Shown: in pieces, positions 15,958-25,828 of the stretch
Layout: each line of letters starts with the position of its first letter
How positions within the stretch are numbered: the first letter of the stretch is position 1
Source: Clostridiaceae bacterium
Lineage (GTDB): Bacteria; Bacillota_I; Bacilli_A; Erysipelotrichales; Coprobacillaceae
DNA: 64,000 nt
Reading direction: 5' to 3'
Assembly: GCA_902363625.1 (NCBI GenBank)
Contig: CABJAS010000005.1
Coordinates: 119,716-183,715 of the forward strand
The notes under the pieces: model-generated
Told to the model about the DNA's origin: nothing
Databases searched by the model: none
Seen by the model: only the letters and a program-made list of their open reading frames with translations
Made by a program: the position numbers and the translations under genes

Positions 15958-17508
15958 ATGAAGAGATTTGAAGAATTTAATTTAAGTATTGAGGTACTGC
16001 AAGGTATCCGTAATATGGGATATGATAAACCAACAAACATCCAAGCAGAGGCGATTCCTTTAATGTTAGAGGGGCAGGATGTTATCGGTTTAGCTCAAAC
16101 TGGAACAGGAAAAACTTTGGCTTTTGCCAGCGGGATGCTTTCGTTGTTAGAATATAATAATGATAAATCAATTAAGGGAGTAATTTTATCTCCGACAAGA
16201 GAATTAGTCGTTCAAATAGAAAATGAAATGCGTCGTATCGGTGAATTTTCAAAAGCCAAGATCATCTCTGTCTATGGTGGAAGTAAAATTGAACCGCAGA
16301 TTCGTGATATTAAAAGAGGAGTAGACATTATTGTGGCGACTCCGGGACGTTTAATGGATTTGATGCGTCGTAAAGTTGTAAAATTGGATCAAGTAAAAAT
16401 ATTTGTTTTAGATGAAGCAGATGAAATGCTGAACATGGGATTTTTGGAAGATATTGAAACAATCTTGGAACAGACAAATACAGACCGTCAAACGGTATTG
16501 TTCTCTGCCACTATGAAAGAAGATATTCAGCGTATCGCTAAAAACTATATGCGTGAGGATGCGGAATTAATCAAAGTCGATCAACATACGAAAACGGCTT
16601 CTACGATTAAACAATATTATATTGAAACAAAGCCTAAGGCACGTTTAGAAACCTTATGTCGTTTGATTGATTTTGCTCAGATCGAAAGTGGGATTATTTT
16701 CTGTAAAACTAAAAAAGGCGTGGATGATCTTGTTTTTGAACTTAAGAACCGCAACTATTTAGTAGAAGCGATTCATGGAGATCTGTCACAAGAACAGCGT
16801 ATGAAGGCTTTGCGTCAGTTTAAAGAAGGAGCGACGACTTTATTAGTAGCAACGGATGTCGTAGCCCGTGGAATTGATATTGAAAATGTAACACACGTTA
16901 TTAATTATGAATTGCCACAGGAAAAGGAAGCGTATGTACACCGTATCGGACGTACCGGACGTGCTTCTAAGGAAGGAACCAGCTATACTTTAATTACGAG
17001 CCGTGAAAAGAGCTTTATCGAACAAGTTCAAAAGCAAATGAACTGCACGATTAAAGAATTGCCGATTCCAACCAATGAACAAATCTTAGAGGTGAAGGCA
17101 GCCGCTTTATTAACAAAAGCCAGTCAGTACTTTGAAGATCGTCGTCATCAGCGTTTTGTGGATATGATGAGTGCGTATGATCATCATATGCTTGTGGATT
17201 TATCAGCTTCTTTGTTTTCAATGCTGTATGAAAAAGAAATTGGTTTTGATGAAACACAGCGTGTTGAAAAGCCAACGGAGTATGAAGTGATTCGTTTAAA
17301 TGTTGGAAAGAAAGAACGTATTCAGGCTAAACAGGTATTATTCTTTATCTTAGATAACAGTAATATCAATAAAAGAGCGGTTGGACATATTCGTTTGGCA
17401 CCGAAATTTACTGATGTTGAAATTGAAAAGAAATATGCTAAAAAAGTATTGGATAAATGTCAAAATCAGCGTATTGGCCGCAATAAAGTAAAATTAGTTA
17501 GAGCTTAA
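15958..17508 (+). CDS. DEAD-box RNA helicase with DbpA-type RNA-binding domain
   Basis: 516 residues. All core motifs are present: AQTGTGKT, PTRELV, TPGRLMD, DEADEML, SAT, VATDVVARGID and HRIGRTGRA. The last 75 residues (YEVIRLNVGKKERIQ to KVKLVRA) form an RRM-like DbpA/YxiN-type domain, which in relatives binds 23S rRNA hairpin 92, pointing to large-subunit assembly. CshA-type helicases of Firmicutes are the alternative, so no symbol is given. Ribosome site AAAGGAGA. Monocistronic. Confidence 0.93.
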   Translation: MKRFEEFNLSIEVLQGIRNMGYDKPTNIQAEAIPLMLEGQDVIGLAQTGTGKTLAFASGMLSLLEYNNDKSIKGVILSPTRELVVQIENEMRRIGEFSKAKIISVYGGSKIEPQIRDIKRGVDIIVATPGRLMDLMRRKVVKLDQVKIFVLDEADEMLNMGFLEDIETILEQTNTDRQTVLFSATMKEDIQRIAKNYMREDAELIKVDQHTKTASTIKQYYIETKPKARLETLCRLIDFAQIESGIIFCKTKKGVDDLVFELKNRNYLVEAIHGDLSQEQRMKALRQFKEGATTLLVATDVVARGIDIENVTHVINYELPQEKEAYVHRIGRTGRASKEGTSYTLITSREKSFIEQVQKQMNCTIKELPIPTNEQILEVKAAALLTKASQYFEDRRHQRFVDMMSAYDHHMLVDLSASLFSMLYEKEIGFDETQRVEKPTEYEVIRLNVGKKERIQAKQVLFFILDNSNINKRAVGHIRLAPKFTDVEIEKKYAKKVLDKCQNQRIGRNKVKLVRA

Positions 17509-17512
17509 TATA

Positions 17513-17541
17513 AAGAGCGGGTCATGAGGACTCGCTTTTAT
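17513..17541 (+). terminator. Terminator of the helicase gene
   Basis: Stem AGCGGGTC / GACTCGCT with an ATGAG loop, then TTTTATTG. Confidence 0.85.
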
Positions 17542-17630
17542 TGTTACAACAATGGTATTTCATTGGCATATAATGATAGTGATTCTCTGATATAATGGTA
17601 GTGTGTTATCTTTTATTTTCATGAAAAGCG

Positions 17631-17639
17631 TGCTATACT
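17631..17639 (+). promoter_or_regulatory. Extended -10 promoter of the C26-ruvAB run
   Basis: TGCTATACT is an extended -10 element; the -35 region (TTTTAT) is poor. A start near 17646 would give a short leader. Confidence 0.4.
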
Positions 17640-17664
17640 GATAATATTCAAAGGGGGAAAGAGA

Positions 17665-18366
17665 ATGAGTAAGAAAATTATTGCGATTTCTGGTGGGATT
17701 AGCAGAGAAAACGGTGTAAGACGTGCCAATATCAGTCAAAATTATATCGATGCGGTAGTGGCAAGCGGACATTCGCCTCTTATTTTACCTATCATGCAGG
17801 ATGAAGAAGCGATTGAAGCGGCACTTCGTGTGTGTGACGGATTGATTATGACCGGGGGAGTTGATATCAATCCACTGTATTACAATCAGCCGGTACATCG
17901 CTTATGCGGTGAATTGGATGATGAACGTGACACTTATGAAAAGAAAGTCATGGATAAAGCCACAATGTTAGATATGCCGATCTTGGGAATCTGTCGTGGA
18001 AATCAGATGATTAATGTTTATTTCGGCGGGACTTTGTATCAGGATGTTACATTAAAAGATCAAAATGTCATTCAGCATACACAGCAGGGAAGCCGAGGAA
18101 AAGGCTGTCAGTTTATCGATATCGAAGAGGGCAGTTTATTATATAGTGTGTTAGGTAAAAGGGCTTATGTTAATTCTTATCACCATCAGGCGGTAGATCA
18201 GATTGCGCCTCAGTTTAAAGTGACAGCCACAGCAGTGGATGGTATTATTGAGGGAATTGAGCATGTCTCTAAAAAGATTTATGGTGTGCAGTTTCATCCG
18301 GAAGTGACACATTATGAAGATGAGTTAATGTTGGGGATCTTTAAGGAATTTATTAATCGTATTTAG
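17665..18366 (+). CDS. Gamma-glutamyl-gamma-aminobutyrate hydrolase family protein (peptidase C26)
   Basis: 233 residues, class I glutamine-amidotransferase-like fold as in PuuD. The nucleophile elbow is GICRGNQMINV, and the catalytic His and Glu lie in VQFHPEVTH. LIMTGGVDINP forms the oxyanion region. It cleaves gamma-glutamyl amides; the natural substrate is unknown. It is followed after 9 nt by ruvA, an unusual partner, so co-transcription may be positional only. Confidence 0.88.
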   Translation: MSKKIIAISGGISRENGVRRANISQNYIDAVVASGHSPLILPIMQDEEAIEAALRVCDGLIMTGGVDINPLYYNQPVHRLCGELDDERDTYEKKVMDKATMLDMPILGICRGNQMINVYFGGTLYQDVTLKDQNVIQHTQQGSRGKGCQFIDIEEGSLLYSVLGKRAYVNSYHHQAVDQIAPQFKVTATAVDGIIEGIEHVSKKIYGVQFHPEVTHYEDELMLGIFKEFINRI

Positions 18367-18375
18367 GAGGAAAAT

Positions 18376-18933
18376 ATGTACAGTTATATAAAAGGAATTG
18401 TCACGATGATCTTTAAGGATCACATCGTATTGGAAAATCAGGGAATTGGTTATATGATTTATGTGCCTAATCCATATAGCTTTAAAACAAACAGTGATAT
18501 GACTGTATATATTTATCAGCAGGTAAAAGAAGACGGACATCTTCTTTTTGGGTTTAAATCTTTAGAAGAAAAAGAATTGTTTTTAAAATTAATCTCTGTA
18601 AAAGGGATTGGTCCCAAAACAGCGGTAGGGGCTTTAGCGACCTTGGAAGTAGAGCGTATTGTCGGAGCTATTGAAAGTGGTAATATCAATTTCTTAAAGA
18701 AGATACCGGGAATTGGTCCGAAGGCTGCCGGACAGATTATATTGGACCTGCAGGGGAAAATCGTTCTGCATAGTGAGCCTTCTGTCAATCCGGCATTTGA
18801 TGAAGCCATTGAAGTGCTGGTGGCATTGGGGTATCGTGAAGCTGATGTTGTGAAGATAATGAAAAAAATTGAAGACGATGCGTTAGATACTAATGGGTAC
18901 GTTAAACAAGCATTAAGTTTATTAGTAAAGTAG
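18376..18933 (+). CDS. ruvA: Holliday junction branch migration protein RuvA
   Basis: 185 residues: an N-terminal OB fold (MYSYIKGIV to FGFKS), two helix-hairpin-helix motifs ([15 protein letters not shown] and [17 protein letters not shown]) and a C-terminal RuvB-contacting three-helix domain ([11 protein letters not shown]). It tetramerises on four-way junctions and loads RuvB. Ribosome site AGGAGG. Confidence 0.97.
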   Translation: MYSYIKGIVTMIFKDHIVLENQGIGYMIYVPNPYSFKTNSDMTVYIYQQVKEDGHLLFGFKSLEEKELFLKLISVKGIGPKTAVGALATLEVERIVGAIESGNINFLKKIPGIGPKAAGQIILDLQGKIVLHSEPSVNPAFDEAIEVLVALGYREADVVKIMKKIEDDALDTNGYVKQALSLLVK

Positions 18934-18940
18934 GGAAAAC

Positions 18941-19936
18941 ATGAATAGAGAAGGAATATTGGATGCCACTTACCAAGAAGTGGAAGAGATCACATTGCGT
19001 CCGCAGTCCTTTACGGAATATGTCGGACAGGAAGATCTTAAACAAAATTTAAAAGTGTTTGTTGGGGCTGCTAAAATGCGTGAGGAATCACTGGATCATG
19101 TGTTGCTGTATGGTCCTCCGGGGCTGGGAAAAACTACGATGTCTATGATTATTGCTAATGAGATGGGAACCAACATTAAAGTGACAACAGGACCAAGCAT
19201 TGAAAAAACAGGGGATTTGGTAGCTGTTTTAACTCAGTTAGAAGCAGGTGATGTTTTATTTATTGATGAGATTCATCGTATTCCAAAAGTGGTTGAAGAA
19301 ATCCTGTATCCGGCAATGGAAGATTATTGTGTGGATGTGGTGATTGGAAAAGATGCCTCAACGCGTTCCGTACGTATTGATTTGCCGCCGTTCACCTTAG
19401 TTGGAGCGACAACCCGTGCGGGAGATTTATCGGCGCCGTTGAGAGACCGTTTCGGGATTATCTCTAAACTGGAATATTATCAGCCGGAAGAATTAATTAA
19501 GATTATTTCCCGTACTGCCGGAGTATATGGCATGGAAATGGAAGCGGAAGCAGAGGCGGAATTAGCCCGTCGTTCTCGTGGAACCCCTCGTATTGCCAAC
19601 CGTCTGTTTCGCCGTGTGCGTGATTTTGCGCAGTTTAATGGAGATACAATGATTACTTTAGAACGTACACAAGAAGCATTGGGACGATTAAAGGTCGATC
19701 ATTTAGGATTGGATGATGTCGATCACAAGTATCTTTTAGGTATAATTGAACGCTTCCGTGGTGGACCGGTGGGATTGGAATCGATTGCTGCTTCAATCGG
19801 TGAGGAACCAATGACATTAGAAGATGTTTATGAACCCTATCTATTGCAGACAGGGCTGATCAAACGTACACCAAGAGGACGTGTCGTAACAGAAATGGCT
19901 TATCAGCATTTTAATATTCCTTATCATACGAAGTAG
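18941..19936 (+). CDS. ruvB: Holliday junction ATP-dependent helicase RuvB
   Basis: 331 residues, AAA+ motor. N-terminal [11 protein letters not shown], Walker [10 protein letters not shown], Walker B LFIDEIHR, sensor 1 GATTRAG, arginine finger region LRDRFG and a C-terminal winged helix ([11 protein letters not shown]). It drives branch migration with RuvA. Begins 7 nt after ruvA. The RuvC resolvase is not encoded here, as usual in Firmicutes. Confidence 0.98.
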   Translation: MNREGILDATYQEVEEITLRPQSFTEYVGQEDLKQNLKVFVGAAKMREESLDHVLLYGPPGLGKTTMSMIIANEMGTNIKVTTGPSIEKTGDLVAVLTQLEAGDVLFIDEIHRIPKVVEEILYPAMEDYCVDVVIGKDASTRSVRIDLPPFTLVGATTRAGDLSAPLRDRFGIISKLEYYQPEELIKIISRTAGVYGMEMEAEAEAELARRSRGTPRIANRLFRRVRDFAQFNGDTMITLERTQEALGRLKVDHLGLDDVDHKYLLGIIERFRGGPVGLESIAASIGEEPMTLEDVYEPYLLQTGLIKRTPRGRVVTEMAYQHFNIPYHTK

Positions 19937-19964
19937 ATCTAACGAAGTTAGGTCTATTTTTATT
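19934..19964 (+). terminator. ruvB terminator
   Basis: Ten-base stem TAGATCTAAC / GTTAGGTCTA with a GAA loop, then TTTTTATTT. It overlaps the ruvB stop codon and lies just before comEA. Confidence 0.8.
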
Positions 19965-19975
19965 TAGGAGGTTAT

Positions 19976-20440
19976 ATGAAATCAATTGTTTTATTTATTA
20001 TACTGCTGTTTAGCAGTTATTTTTTTGCCTTTCAAACACAGAAACCCGTATCTAAAGAAAAAAATCAGCCGATGATTACAGTCGTAGCGGAAGGTGCTTT
20101 GAGTAACCCAGGAGCCTTTGAATTAAGTGAATCTACTATGGAACAATTATTTTCACAACTGGAGCTTGATGATGATGCGGACTGTTCTTGCATCAATATG
20201 GGGCGCACTTTACTAGATCAGGATATTGTATTTATACCTAGTGTGACACAGCAAAAAATTTCTTTGAACCAAGGTAGCTTAGAGGAGTTGATGAGCATCA
20301 GTGGGATTGGCCAAAAGAAAGCTGAAAAGATTATTGACTATCGAAATCAAAGTTCATTTACCCACATTGAGCAAATTATGGAGATTAGCGGTGTGGGCTA
20401 TAAGACTTATTTAAAATGGAGACCCTATTTATGTTTATAG
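19976..20440 (+). CDS. comEA: Competence protein ComEA (DNA receptor)
   Basis: 154 residues: N-terminal membrane anchor (about 1-19), an SLBB-type domain (TVVAEGALSNPGAFEL) and a C-terminal helix-hairpin-helix pair (LMSISGIGQKKAEKIIDYR and IMEISGVGYKTYLKW) that binds double-stranded DNA outside the membrane during transformation. Somewhat shorter than Bacillus ComEA (about 205). Overlaps comEC. Confidence 0.9.
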   Translation: MKSIVLFIILLFSSYFFAFQTQKPVSKEKNQPMITVVAEGALSNPGAFELSESTMEQLFSQLELDDDADCSCINMGRTLLDQDIVFIPSVTQQKISLNQGSLEELMSISGIGQKKAEKIIDYRNQSSFTHIEQIMEISGVGYKTYLKWRPYLCL

Positions 20441-22401
20441 TTTACTTGGCTTTGTTTATGATTATGGCAATTTTATTCATCAATGGCACTTATGCGATTG
20501 GTTTGATATATAGCTTGCTGCTGTATTTTTGTTATCGAAAATATAAACTTAAAATTACATTGCTGCTTCAACTTCCTGTTCTTTTGTTTTCCTTTATGGT
20601 TAATGTTCCACAGGAGCAGTTGCCAAATGAATTAAAAGGCGAAGTGGTGGAGGCGGAGGAATACCACTATATTTTAAAAACGGATTATGGAAAGATAAGA
20701 GTGATCAGTCATGGACAGGAAATTGAAAAAGGCAATCATTTAGTTATTGAGGCTAAGCAGGAGACAATATCCGAACCAAGCAATTTTAATGCCTTTGACT
20801 ATCGTCTGTATTGTTTTAGTCAAAAGATTTTTTACCAGGTTAAAGAAACACAAATACTTTCCAATGATAATCATCTATCATGGTTATGTAAGACTGAGCG
20901 GTGGATAGAGAGCTTTAAAAATGAAAAAGTGGTTTCAATGACGAAACAGCTGATATTGGGAATAAAAGATGAAGCGATGGCAGAACTGTTAGAAGCGGGA
21001 CAAAATCTATCGATCGTTCATCTCTTTGCCCTTTCTGGAATGCATTTAATGATGCTTAAAAAATTATTAGAAAGGCTCGGCATTCATCAAACAAAATGGC
21101 TTTTGTTTCTATTAGGGGGTTACGTCTTGTTTTTAGGTGATATGATTTCCTTATGGCGGGCTTATTTAATGCTTTTGTTTCGCTATTTATTAAAAGATAA
21201 GGTGAATGATATAGAGATTCTTTCGGGGATCAGTATTTTATTTTGTCTTTACAATCCTTTTGTGATTTATTCTTTATCCTATATCTTCTCTTTTACTATC
21301 TATGCTTTTATTTTGCTTGCTAAAGGGCATCGTTTTTCATTCGTCTATCCCTACTTAGCAGGGATTCCCATTATTTTATCTACTCAATTTTCGTTGAACC
21401 CGTTTAGTTTCTTTTTTATTTGGCTGTTTGCTCATGTGATTGAATATCTTTATGGCATCGTATTATTAAACATGGTATGTTTTAATCTTTTGGGAACGGT
21501 CACGGGATTTGTGATTTCACAGTTTGAACGGGTTCTTTATTTTTTGAATCATTATTCAATAGAATGGATTTTTATGAAGCCGCCATGGATCTTTATCTTA
21601 TTTTATTACGGCTTTTTATTATTATCTTTATACCATGAACCAATCAAATCCTCTTTATATAACGATTATTTAAAACTGGCAAGTCTGTTATTGATCCTAT
21701 ATTTTTATCCCTATCTTCAGCCATACAGCCGAGTAGTGATGATTGATGTGGGACAAGGAGACTGTTTTTTAATTATGCAGCCCTTTCATCAGGGTAATTA
21801 TTTGATTGATACCGGTGGGAATCAAAGCTATGATCTTTCAGAAAAACGCATCATTCCTTATTTAAAATCGATTGGTATTAAAGAACTGACAGCGCTCATT
21901 ATAACGCATGATGATTTTGATCATATGGGGGCCAGTGACAGTCTGCTGACGCATTTTAAAGTCAATAAAGTAATGACTAAAGGAGAAGATATCGGCATAT
22001 TAAAATATCTGCCTTTACCTTATGCTGCTGATGATAAAAATGCCAATAGTTTAGTCTATTATCTGTCTTTAAATCAGCTCGGATATTTATTTACCGGTGA
22101 TCTGCCGATTGCTCAGGAAGAAGAGCTAACAGCACGTTATCCACAGTTGAACGTCAATGTTTTAAAGGTGGGACATCATGGCTCTAATACGTCTACAGGT
22201 GCTTTGCTGCTATCTGCTTATCTGCCACAGTATGGTCTTATCAGTGTAGGGGAAAACAATCTTTATCATCATCCTAATAAGGAGGTTTTAAAACGGCTGG
22301 AAGCCTATGATGTTGACGTTTATCGCAGTGATACGATGGGAATGGTGGAGATTATCAGTCTTTTTGGGATTCACCGAATTAATTATTGTAGAAAAACCTG
22401 A
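20431..22401 (+). CDS. comEC: ComEC/Rec2 family DNA-uptake channel
   Basis: 656 residues. A multi-spanning Competence domain (about 170-430, entry motif LFALSGMHL) is followed by a metallo-beta-lactamase domain (about 440-650) with MIDVGQGDCFLI, LIDTGGN, ITHDDFDHMGA and KVGHHGSNTS. ComEC passes single-stranded DNA into the cell. It is shorter than the Bacillus protein (about 776). The ATG at 20431 is preferred over 20416 because GGAG lies 9 nt upstream; either start overlaps comEA. Confidence 0.92.
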   Translation: MFIVYLALFMIMAILFINGTYAIGLIYSLLLYFCYRKYKLKITLLLQLPVLLFSFMVNVPQEQLPNELKGEVVEAEEYHYILKTDYGKIRVISHGQEIEKGNHLVIEAKQETISEPSNFNAFDYRLYCFSQKIFYQVKETQILSNDNHLSWLCKTERWIESFKNEKVVSMTKQLILGIKDEAMAELLEAGQNLSIVHLFALSGMHLMMLKKLLERLGIHQTKWLLFLLGGYVLFLGDMISLWRAYLMLLFRYLLKDKVNDIEILSGISILFCLYNPFVIYSLSYIFSFTIYAFILLAKGHRFSFVYPYLAGIPIILSTQFSLNPFSFFFIWLFAHVIEYLYGIVLLNMVCFNLLGTVTGFVISQFERVLYFLNHYSIEWIFMKPPWIFILFYYGFLLLSLYHEPIKSSLYNDYLKLASLLLILYFYPYLQPYSRVVMIDVGQGDCFLIMQPFHQGNYLIDTGGNQSYDLSEKRIIPYLKSIGIKELTALIITHDDFDHMGASDSLLTHFKVNKVMTKGEDIGILKYLPLPYAADDKNANSLVYYLSLNQLGYLFTGDLPIAQEEELTARYPQLNVNVLKVGHHGSNTSTGALLLSAYLPQYGLISVGENNLYHHPNKEVLKRLEAYDVDVYRSDTMGMVEIISLFGIHRINYCRKT

Positions 22402-22430
22402 GACAGGGTATAATTTGAATGGTGATAAAA

Positions 22431-23384
22431 ATGATTTATGTGCTTTATGGGGAAGAAACGTTCCTATTGGAACAAAAACTAAAAGATATCAAAACTGAAT
22501 ATGGCATCAGTGAAGAAAATATGAATCTTGCAGTTTATGATTCTGCTTCAACAGAACTGAAGGAAGTCATTGAAGACTGCAATATGCCGCCTTTTTTAAG
22601 TGACTATAAAATGGTGCTGTTGAAAAATCCTTATTTTTTAACGACTCAAAAAGGACCGGCGAGTCTTAATCAAGATGGCACTTTGCTGGAAAAATACCTT
22701 AAAGCACCGATGGAATCTACAATATTTGTTATTTATCATAATGTAAAAAACTTTGATGAGCGTAAAAAATTAGTAAAGTTATTAAAAAAAGAGACAACTT
22801 TTATGCTGATGGATAAGATCGGGCATCATCAACTTAAATCTTCGGTTCGCAATGCGGTTAAGCGCAGAAAAGCGGTTATTGATGATGATGCCTTGGAGTT
22901 TATGCTCAGTCGTCTGCCTAATGATCTGATGATGATCTCGAACGAGGTTGAGAAATTGTGTCTTTATTCAGAGCATATTACCTTAGAAGATGTACGTGCC
23001 GTTGTGAGTAAGCCATTAGAAGAGAATGCTTTTGAACTGGTCAGTGCGATTATGAAAAAAGATCAGCAAGATGCTGTACATATCTATAAAGACCTGATGG
23101 TAAATAATGAAGAACCTGTCAAGCTGATTGTGCTGATTGCCAATCAGATGCGTTTATTGATGCAAGTGAAAACATTGGATCGAAAAGGGTATAATGATCA
23201 GGAGATTGCCAAGATTTTGGGCATCAATCCATTTAGACTGCGCTATATTCGCGCCGATGCTTCTTTGTATGATATACAGGATTTAATGAGCAAATTGAAT
23301 GACTTGGCCCTATTAGATACTAATATTAAAAAAGGAATGGTCGATAAGAGACTGGGCTTGGAATTATTTTTGATGAAAGTATAG
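22431..23384 (+). CDS. holA: DNA polymerase III subunit delta
   Basis: 317 residues from the ATG at 22431, which follows GGTGA at good spacing; another ATG at 22419 adds four residues. The protein starts MIYVLYGEETFLLEQ, as in other clamp-loader delta subunits. It has the degenerate AAA+ modules and the helical collar domain (KLIVLIANQMRLLMQVK). It opens the beta clamp in the clamp loader. The position after comEC is conserved in Firmicutes. Confidence 0.93.
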   Translation: MIYVLYGEETFLLEQKLKDIKTEYGISEENMNLAVYDSASTELKEVIEDCNMPPFLSDYKMVLLKNPYFLTTQKGPASLNQDGTLLEKYLKAPMESTIFVIYHNVKNFDERKKLVKLLKKETTFMLMDKIGHHQLKSSVRNAVKRRKAVIDDDALEFMLSRLPNDLMMISNEVEKLCLYSEHITLEDVRAVVSKPLEENAFELVSAIMKKDQQDAVHIYKDLMVNNEEPVKLIVLIANQMRLLMQVKTLDRKGYNDQEIAKILGINPFRLRYIRADASLYDIQDLMSKLNDLALLDTNIKKGMVDKRLGLELFLMKV

Positions 23385-23393
23385 GAGATAATT

Positions 23394-24611
23394 ATGGAAT
23401 CTTTAAGAAACTTATATAAAATTGGCGTAGGACCCTCGTCTTCGCATACCTATGGACCTAAATTAGCGGCAGAAAGAATCAAGTCGCTTTATCCAAATGC
23501 TTCAAAGATCGTAGTGACATTATACGGATCTTTGGCATTGACCGGGAAAGGCCATTTAACCGATTATATAATTCAACAGACTTTAGCGCCGATAGAGTGT
23601 ATATTTAAGTTTAAAGCCGATGCTTTGCCCTATCATCCTAATGGCATGATGTTTGCTGTTTATGAGGAAGAAAAAAAGATAGATGAGGTCACTGCATACT
23701 CTGTAGGCGGAGGAAAGATTGAGATGCCCGGCGTTGAAAATGAAACCAATCAGGAAGTCTATCCGCAAAAAAATATGACTGAAATCATTCAATATATTGA
23801 AGATCATAATATTTCTTTTTACGATTATATATTAGAATTTGAAGATGAAGAGATTGAAATCTATTTATACCACGTTTTAGAAGCTATGTTCCAATGTGTT
23901 GAAGACGGACTGCATACACAAGGAACGATCCCCGGACGTCTGCAATTAAAAAGAGTTGCAAAGATGATGCATGCTCAGGCTTTAAACACAAAAAAAGAAA
24001 GTGAACGCGAACGTCTGCTGGTAAGTAGTTATGCCTATGCAGTCAGTGAAGAAAATGCGTGTGGACATACGATCGTGACTGCTCCGACATGCGGGGCCAG
24101 CGGTGTGATTCCGGCAGTGCTGTATTACTGCTATAAACAGTTGCATATGGAAAAGAAAGATTTGGTCAAAGCTTTAGGTGTTGGCGGATTGTTTGGAAAT
24201 GTCATCAAGAAAAATGCGACGATTTCCGGAGCTGACGGAGGCTGTCAAGCGGAGATCGGTTCAGCATGTGCAATGGCGGCAGCACTTTACGCATGGTTGC
24301 TGGAACTTAACAACAGTGCGATTGAATATGCAGCAGAGATGGGAATGGAACACAATTTAGGCTTAACTTGTGACCCTGTTGGCGGCTATGTCCAGATTCC
24401 TTGTATTGAACGCAACGGCTTTGCGGCATTAAGAGCGATGGATGCGGCAGTATACTCAAAACAGCTCGGGTATATCCGTAAAAATAAGATTTCTTTTGAT
24501 GCAGTGGTAAAAGTCATGTATGAAACCGGAAAAGATCTGAATTCTGCTTATAAAGAAACGTCGCTAGGCGGACTTGCAAGTAATTTTGAATTTGGTGAAG
24601 AAGATGAATAA
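23394..24611 (+). CDS. sdaA: L-serine ammonia-lyase, iron-sulfur-dependent, single chain
   Basis: 405 residues joining the beta-type N-terminal half (GVGPSSSHTYGPKLAAE) to the alpha-type catalytic half (TAPTCGASGVIPAVLYY, GGCQAEIGSACAMAAAL, CDPVGGYVQIPC). The conserved cysteines hold a 4Fe-4S cluster that activates serine for deamination to pyruvate and ammonia. Bacillus and Clostridium relatives usually split these into two chains, so this is the E. coli-like fused form. The stop overlaps the start of hemW. Confidence 0.93.
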   Translation: MESLRNLYKIGVGPSSSHTYGPKLAAERIKSLYPNASKIVVTLYGSLALTGKGHLTDYIIQQTLAPIECIFKFKADALPYHPNGMMFAVYEEEKKIDEVTAYSVGGGKIEMPGVENETNQEVYPQKNMTEIIQYIEDHNISFYDYILEFEDEEIEIYLYHVLEAMFQCVEDGLHTQGTIPGRLQLKRVAKMMHAQALNTKKESERERLLVSSYAYAVSEENACGHTIVTAPTCGASGVIPAVLYYCYKQLHMEKKDLVKALGVGGLFGNVIKKNATISGADGGCQAEIGSACAMAAALYAWLLELNNSAIEYAAEMGMEHNLGLTCDPVGGYVQIPCIERNGFAALRAMDAAVYSKQLGYIRKNKISFDAVVKVMYETGKDLNSAYKETSLGGLASNFEFGEEDE

Positions 24612-25728
24612 AAAAATAGAATGGTTGGAAAATAATGAAGGGATGGGATTGTATGTCCATATCCCTTTTTGTACGAGCATCTGCACATACTGTGATTTTT
24701 CTAAAATGTATTATAAAAAAGAATGGGTGGACCGTTATCTAAAAGCCTTAAAAAAAGAGATTCAACAGTATGATATTAATGTCCCGATTACTACGCTTTA
24801 TATTGGCGGCGGCACTCCCAGCAGCTTAAATGAGGAACAGCTGGAAAGACTCTTGCTGATATTAAAGCCCTATGCAGGCAGTGCGCTTGAATATACGATT
24901 GAAGTCAATCCCGAATCCATGACATATGAAAAGTTATTGCTGTTTAAAACTTATGGGATTAACCGTCTAAGTATTGGTGTTCAGACATTTAATGAAGCAA
25001 TCTTAAAAAAGATAGGTCGACTGCATCATAATCAGGAGGTTTTTTGGTTGATTTCTCAGGCATGGGAAGTTGGTATAAAAAATATTTCTATCGATTTGAT
25101 GTATAATCTGCCTTTACAGACAAAAGAAGATATTTTAAAAGATCTGATGATTGTGGAAACATTGCCGATTACCCATCTTTCTTATTACTCTTTAATATTA
25201 GAAGAACATACTGTGTTATATAATGAACATTTTGAAGGGATGGACGAGCAGGAAGAATATACGATTACAGAAATAATTCGTGAAAAGCTCGAACAGTTTG
25301 GTTTTCATCGCTATGAGATCAGTAATTTTGAAAAAGACGGACATCCATCTTTGCATAACTGTGTCTATTGGTTAAATCAGCATTATTATGGATTTGGTTT
25401 AGGTGCACATGGCTATCTTGATAATATACGCTATAATAATACAAAGCAGTTGTCTGCTTATTTAAATGAGGAGTTCTTGCAGACTAAGGAAACGATTGGT
25501 CATAAGGAAAGCATATTTGAAGCTTTAATGTTGGGACTGCGTTTGGCTAACGGTATTTCACTTCCTTTATTTAAGCAGCGCTATCAGATCGATTTGCTAA
25601 CGTATTATCAAGAAAAGCTGCAGCCATTTATCAATCAGGGACTTTTAATCATCGAAGAAAATCATTTGTGTCCAACTAGTAAAGGGATGGATCTGCTTGA
25701 TTTTATTCTGCTTGAATTAGTCGATTAA
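24604..25728 (+). CDS. hemW: Radical SAM protein HemW (heme chaperone, formerly HemN-like)
   Basis: 374 residues. The radical SAM cysteines are in CTSICTYCDF, followed by YIGGGTPSSL and the family motif LSIGVQTFN, and the C-terminal HemN_C winged helix. HemW binds heme and is thought to deliver it to acceptor proteins; it is not a coproporphyrinogen oxidase. The ATG at 24604 with GGTGAAG is chosen; an in-frame TTG 30 nt upstream is unlikely. It sits just before hrcA, the standard Firmicutes arrangement. Confidence 0.9.
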   Translation: MNKKIEWLENNEGMGLYVHIPFCTSICTYCDFSKMYYKKEWVDRYLKALKKEIQQYDINVPITTLYIGGGTPSSLNEEQLERLLLILKPYAGSALEYTIEVNPESMTYEKLLLFKTYGINRLSIGVQTFNEAILKKIGRLHHNQEVFWLISQAWEVGIKNISIDLMYNLPLQTKEDILKDLMIVETLPITHLSYYSLILEEHTVLYNEHFEGMDEQEEYTITEIIREKLEQFGFHRYEISNFEKDGHPSLHNCVYWLNQHYYGFGLGAHGYLDNIRYNNTKQLSAYLNEEFLQTKETIGHKESIFEALMLGLRLANGISLPLFKQRYQIDLLTYYQEKLQPFINQGLLIIEENHLCPTSKGMDLLDFILLELVD

Positions 25729-25741
25729 CTTTTTAATGTTT

Positions 25742-25768
25742 TTAGCACTAAATTGTTGACAGTGCTAA
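25742..25768. promoter_or_regulatory. CIRCE operator 1
   Basis: TTAGCACTA, 9 nt, CAGTGCTAA, one change per arm from the consensus TTAGCACTC-N9-GAGTGCTAA. It overlaps the -35 box of the hrcA promoter and should bind HrcA. Confidence 0.9.
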
Positions 25769-25783
25769 ATAATTATGTATAAT
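25756..25783 (+). promoter_or_regulatory. hrcA-grpE-dnaK-dnaJ promoter
   Basis: Consensus TTGACA, 16 nt, TATAAT, lying between and partly within two CIRCE sites. Confidence 0.88.
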
Positions 25784-25787
25784 ATAG

Positions 25788-25814
25788 TTAGCACATGAAA
25801 ATGATGAGTGCTAA
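25788..25814. promoter_or_regulatory. CIRCE operator 2
   Basis: TTAGCACAT, 9 nt, GAGTGCTAA, at the predicted transcription start. Its right arm matches the consensus exactly. Two CIRCE sites bracketing one promoter imply tight HrcA repression. Confidence 0.92.
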
Positions 25815-25828
25815 AAGGTGGTGACATC

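Noticed and set aside
16500..17540. Helicase gene named cshA or dbpA
   Set aside because: The C-terminal domain is DbpA-like but CshA-type proteins cannot be excluded from sequence reading, so no symbol is given.
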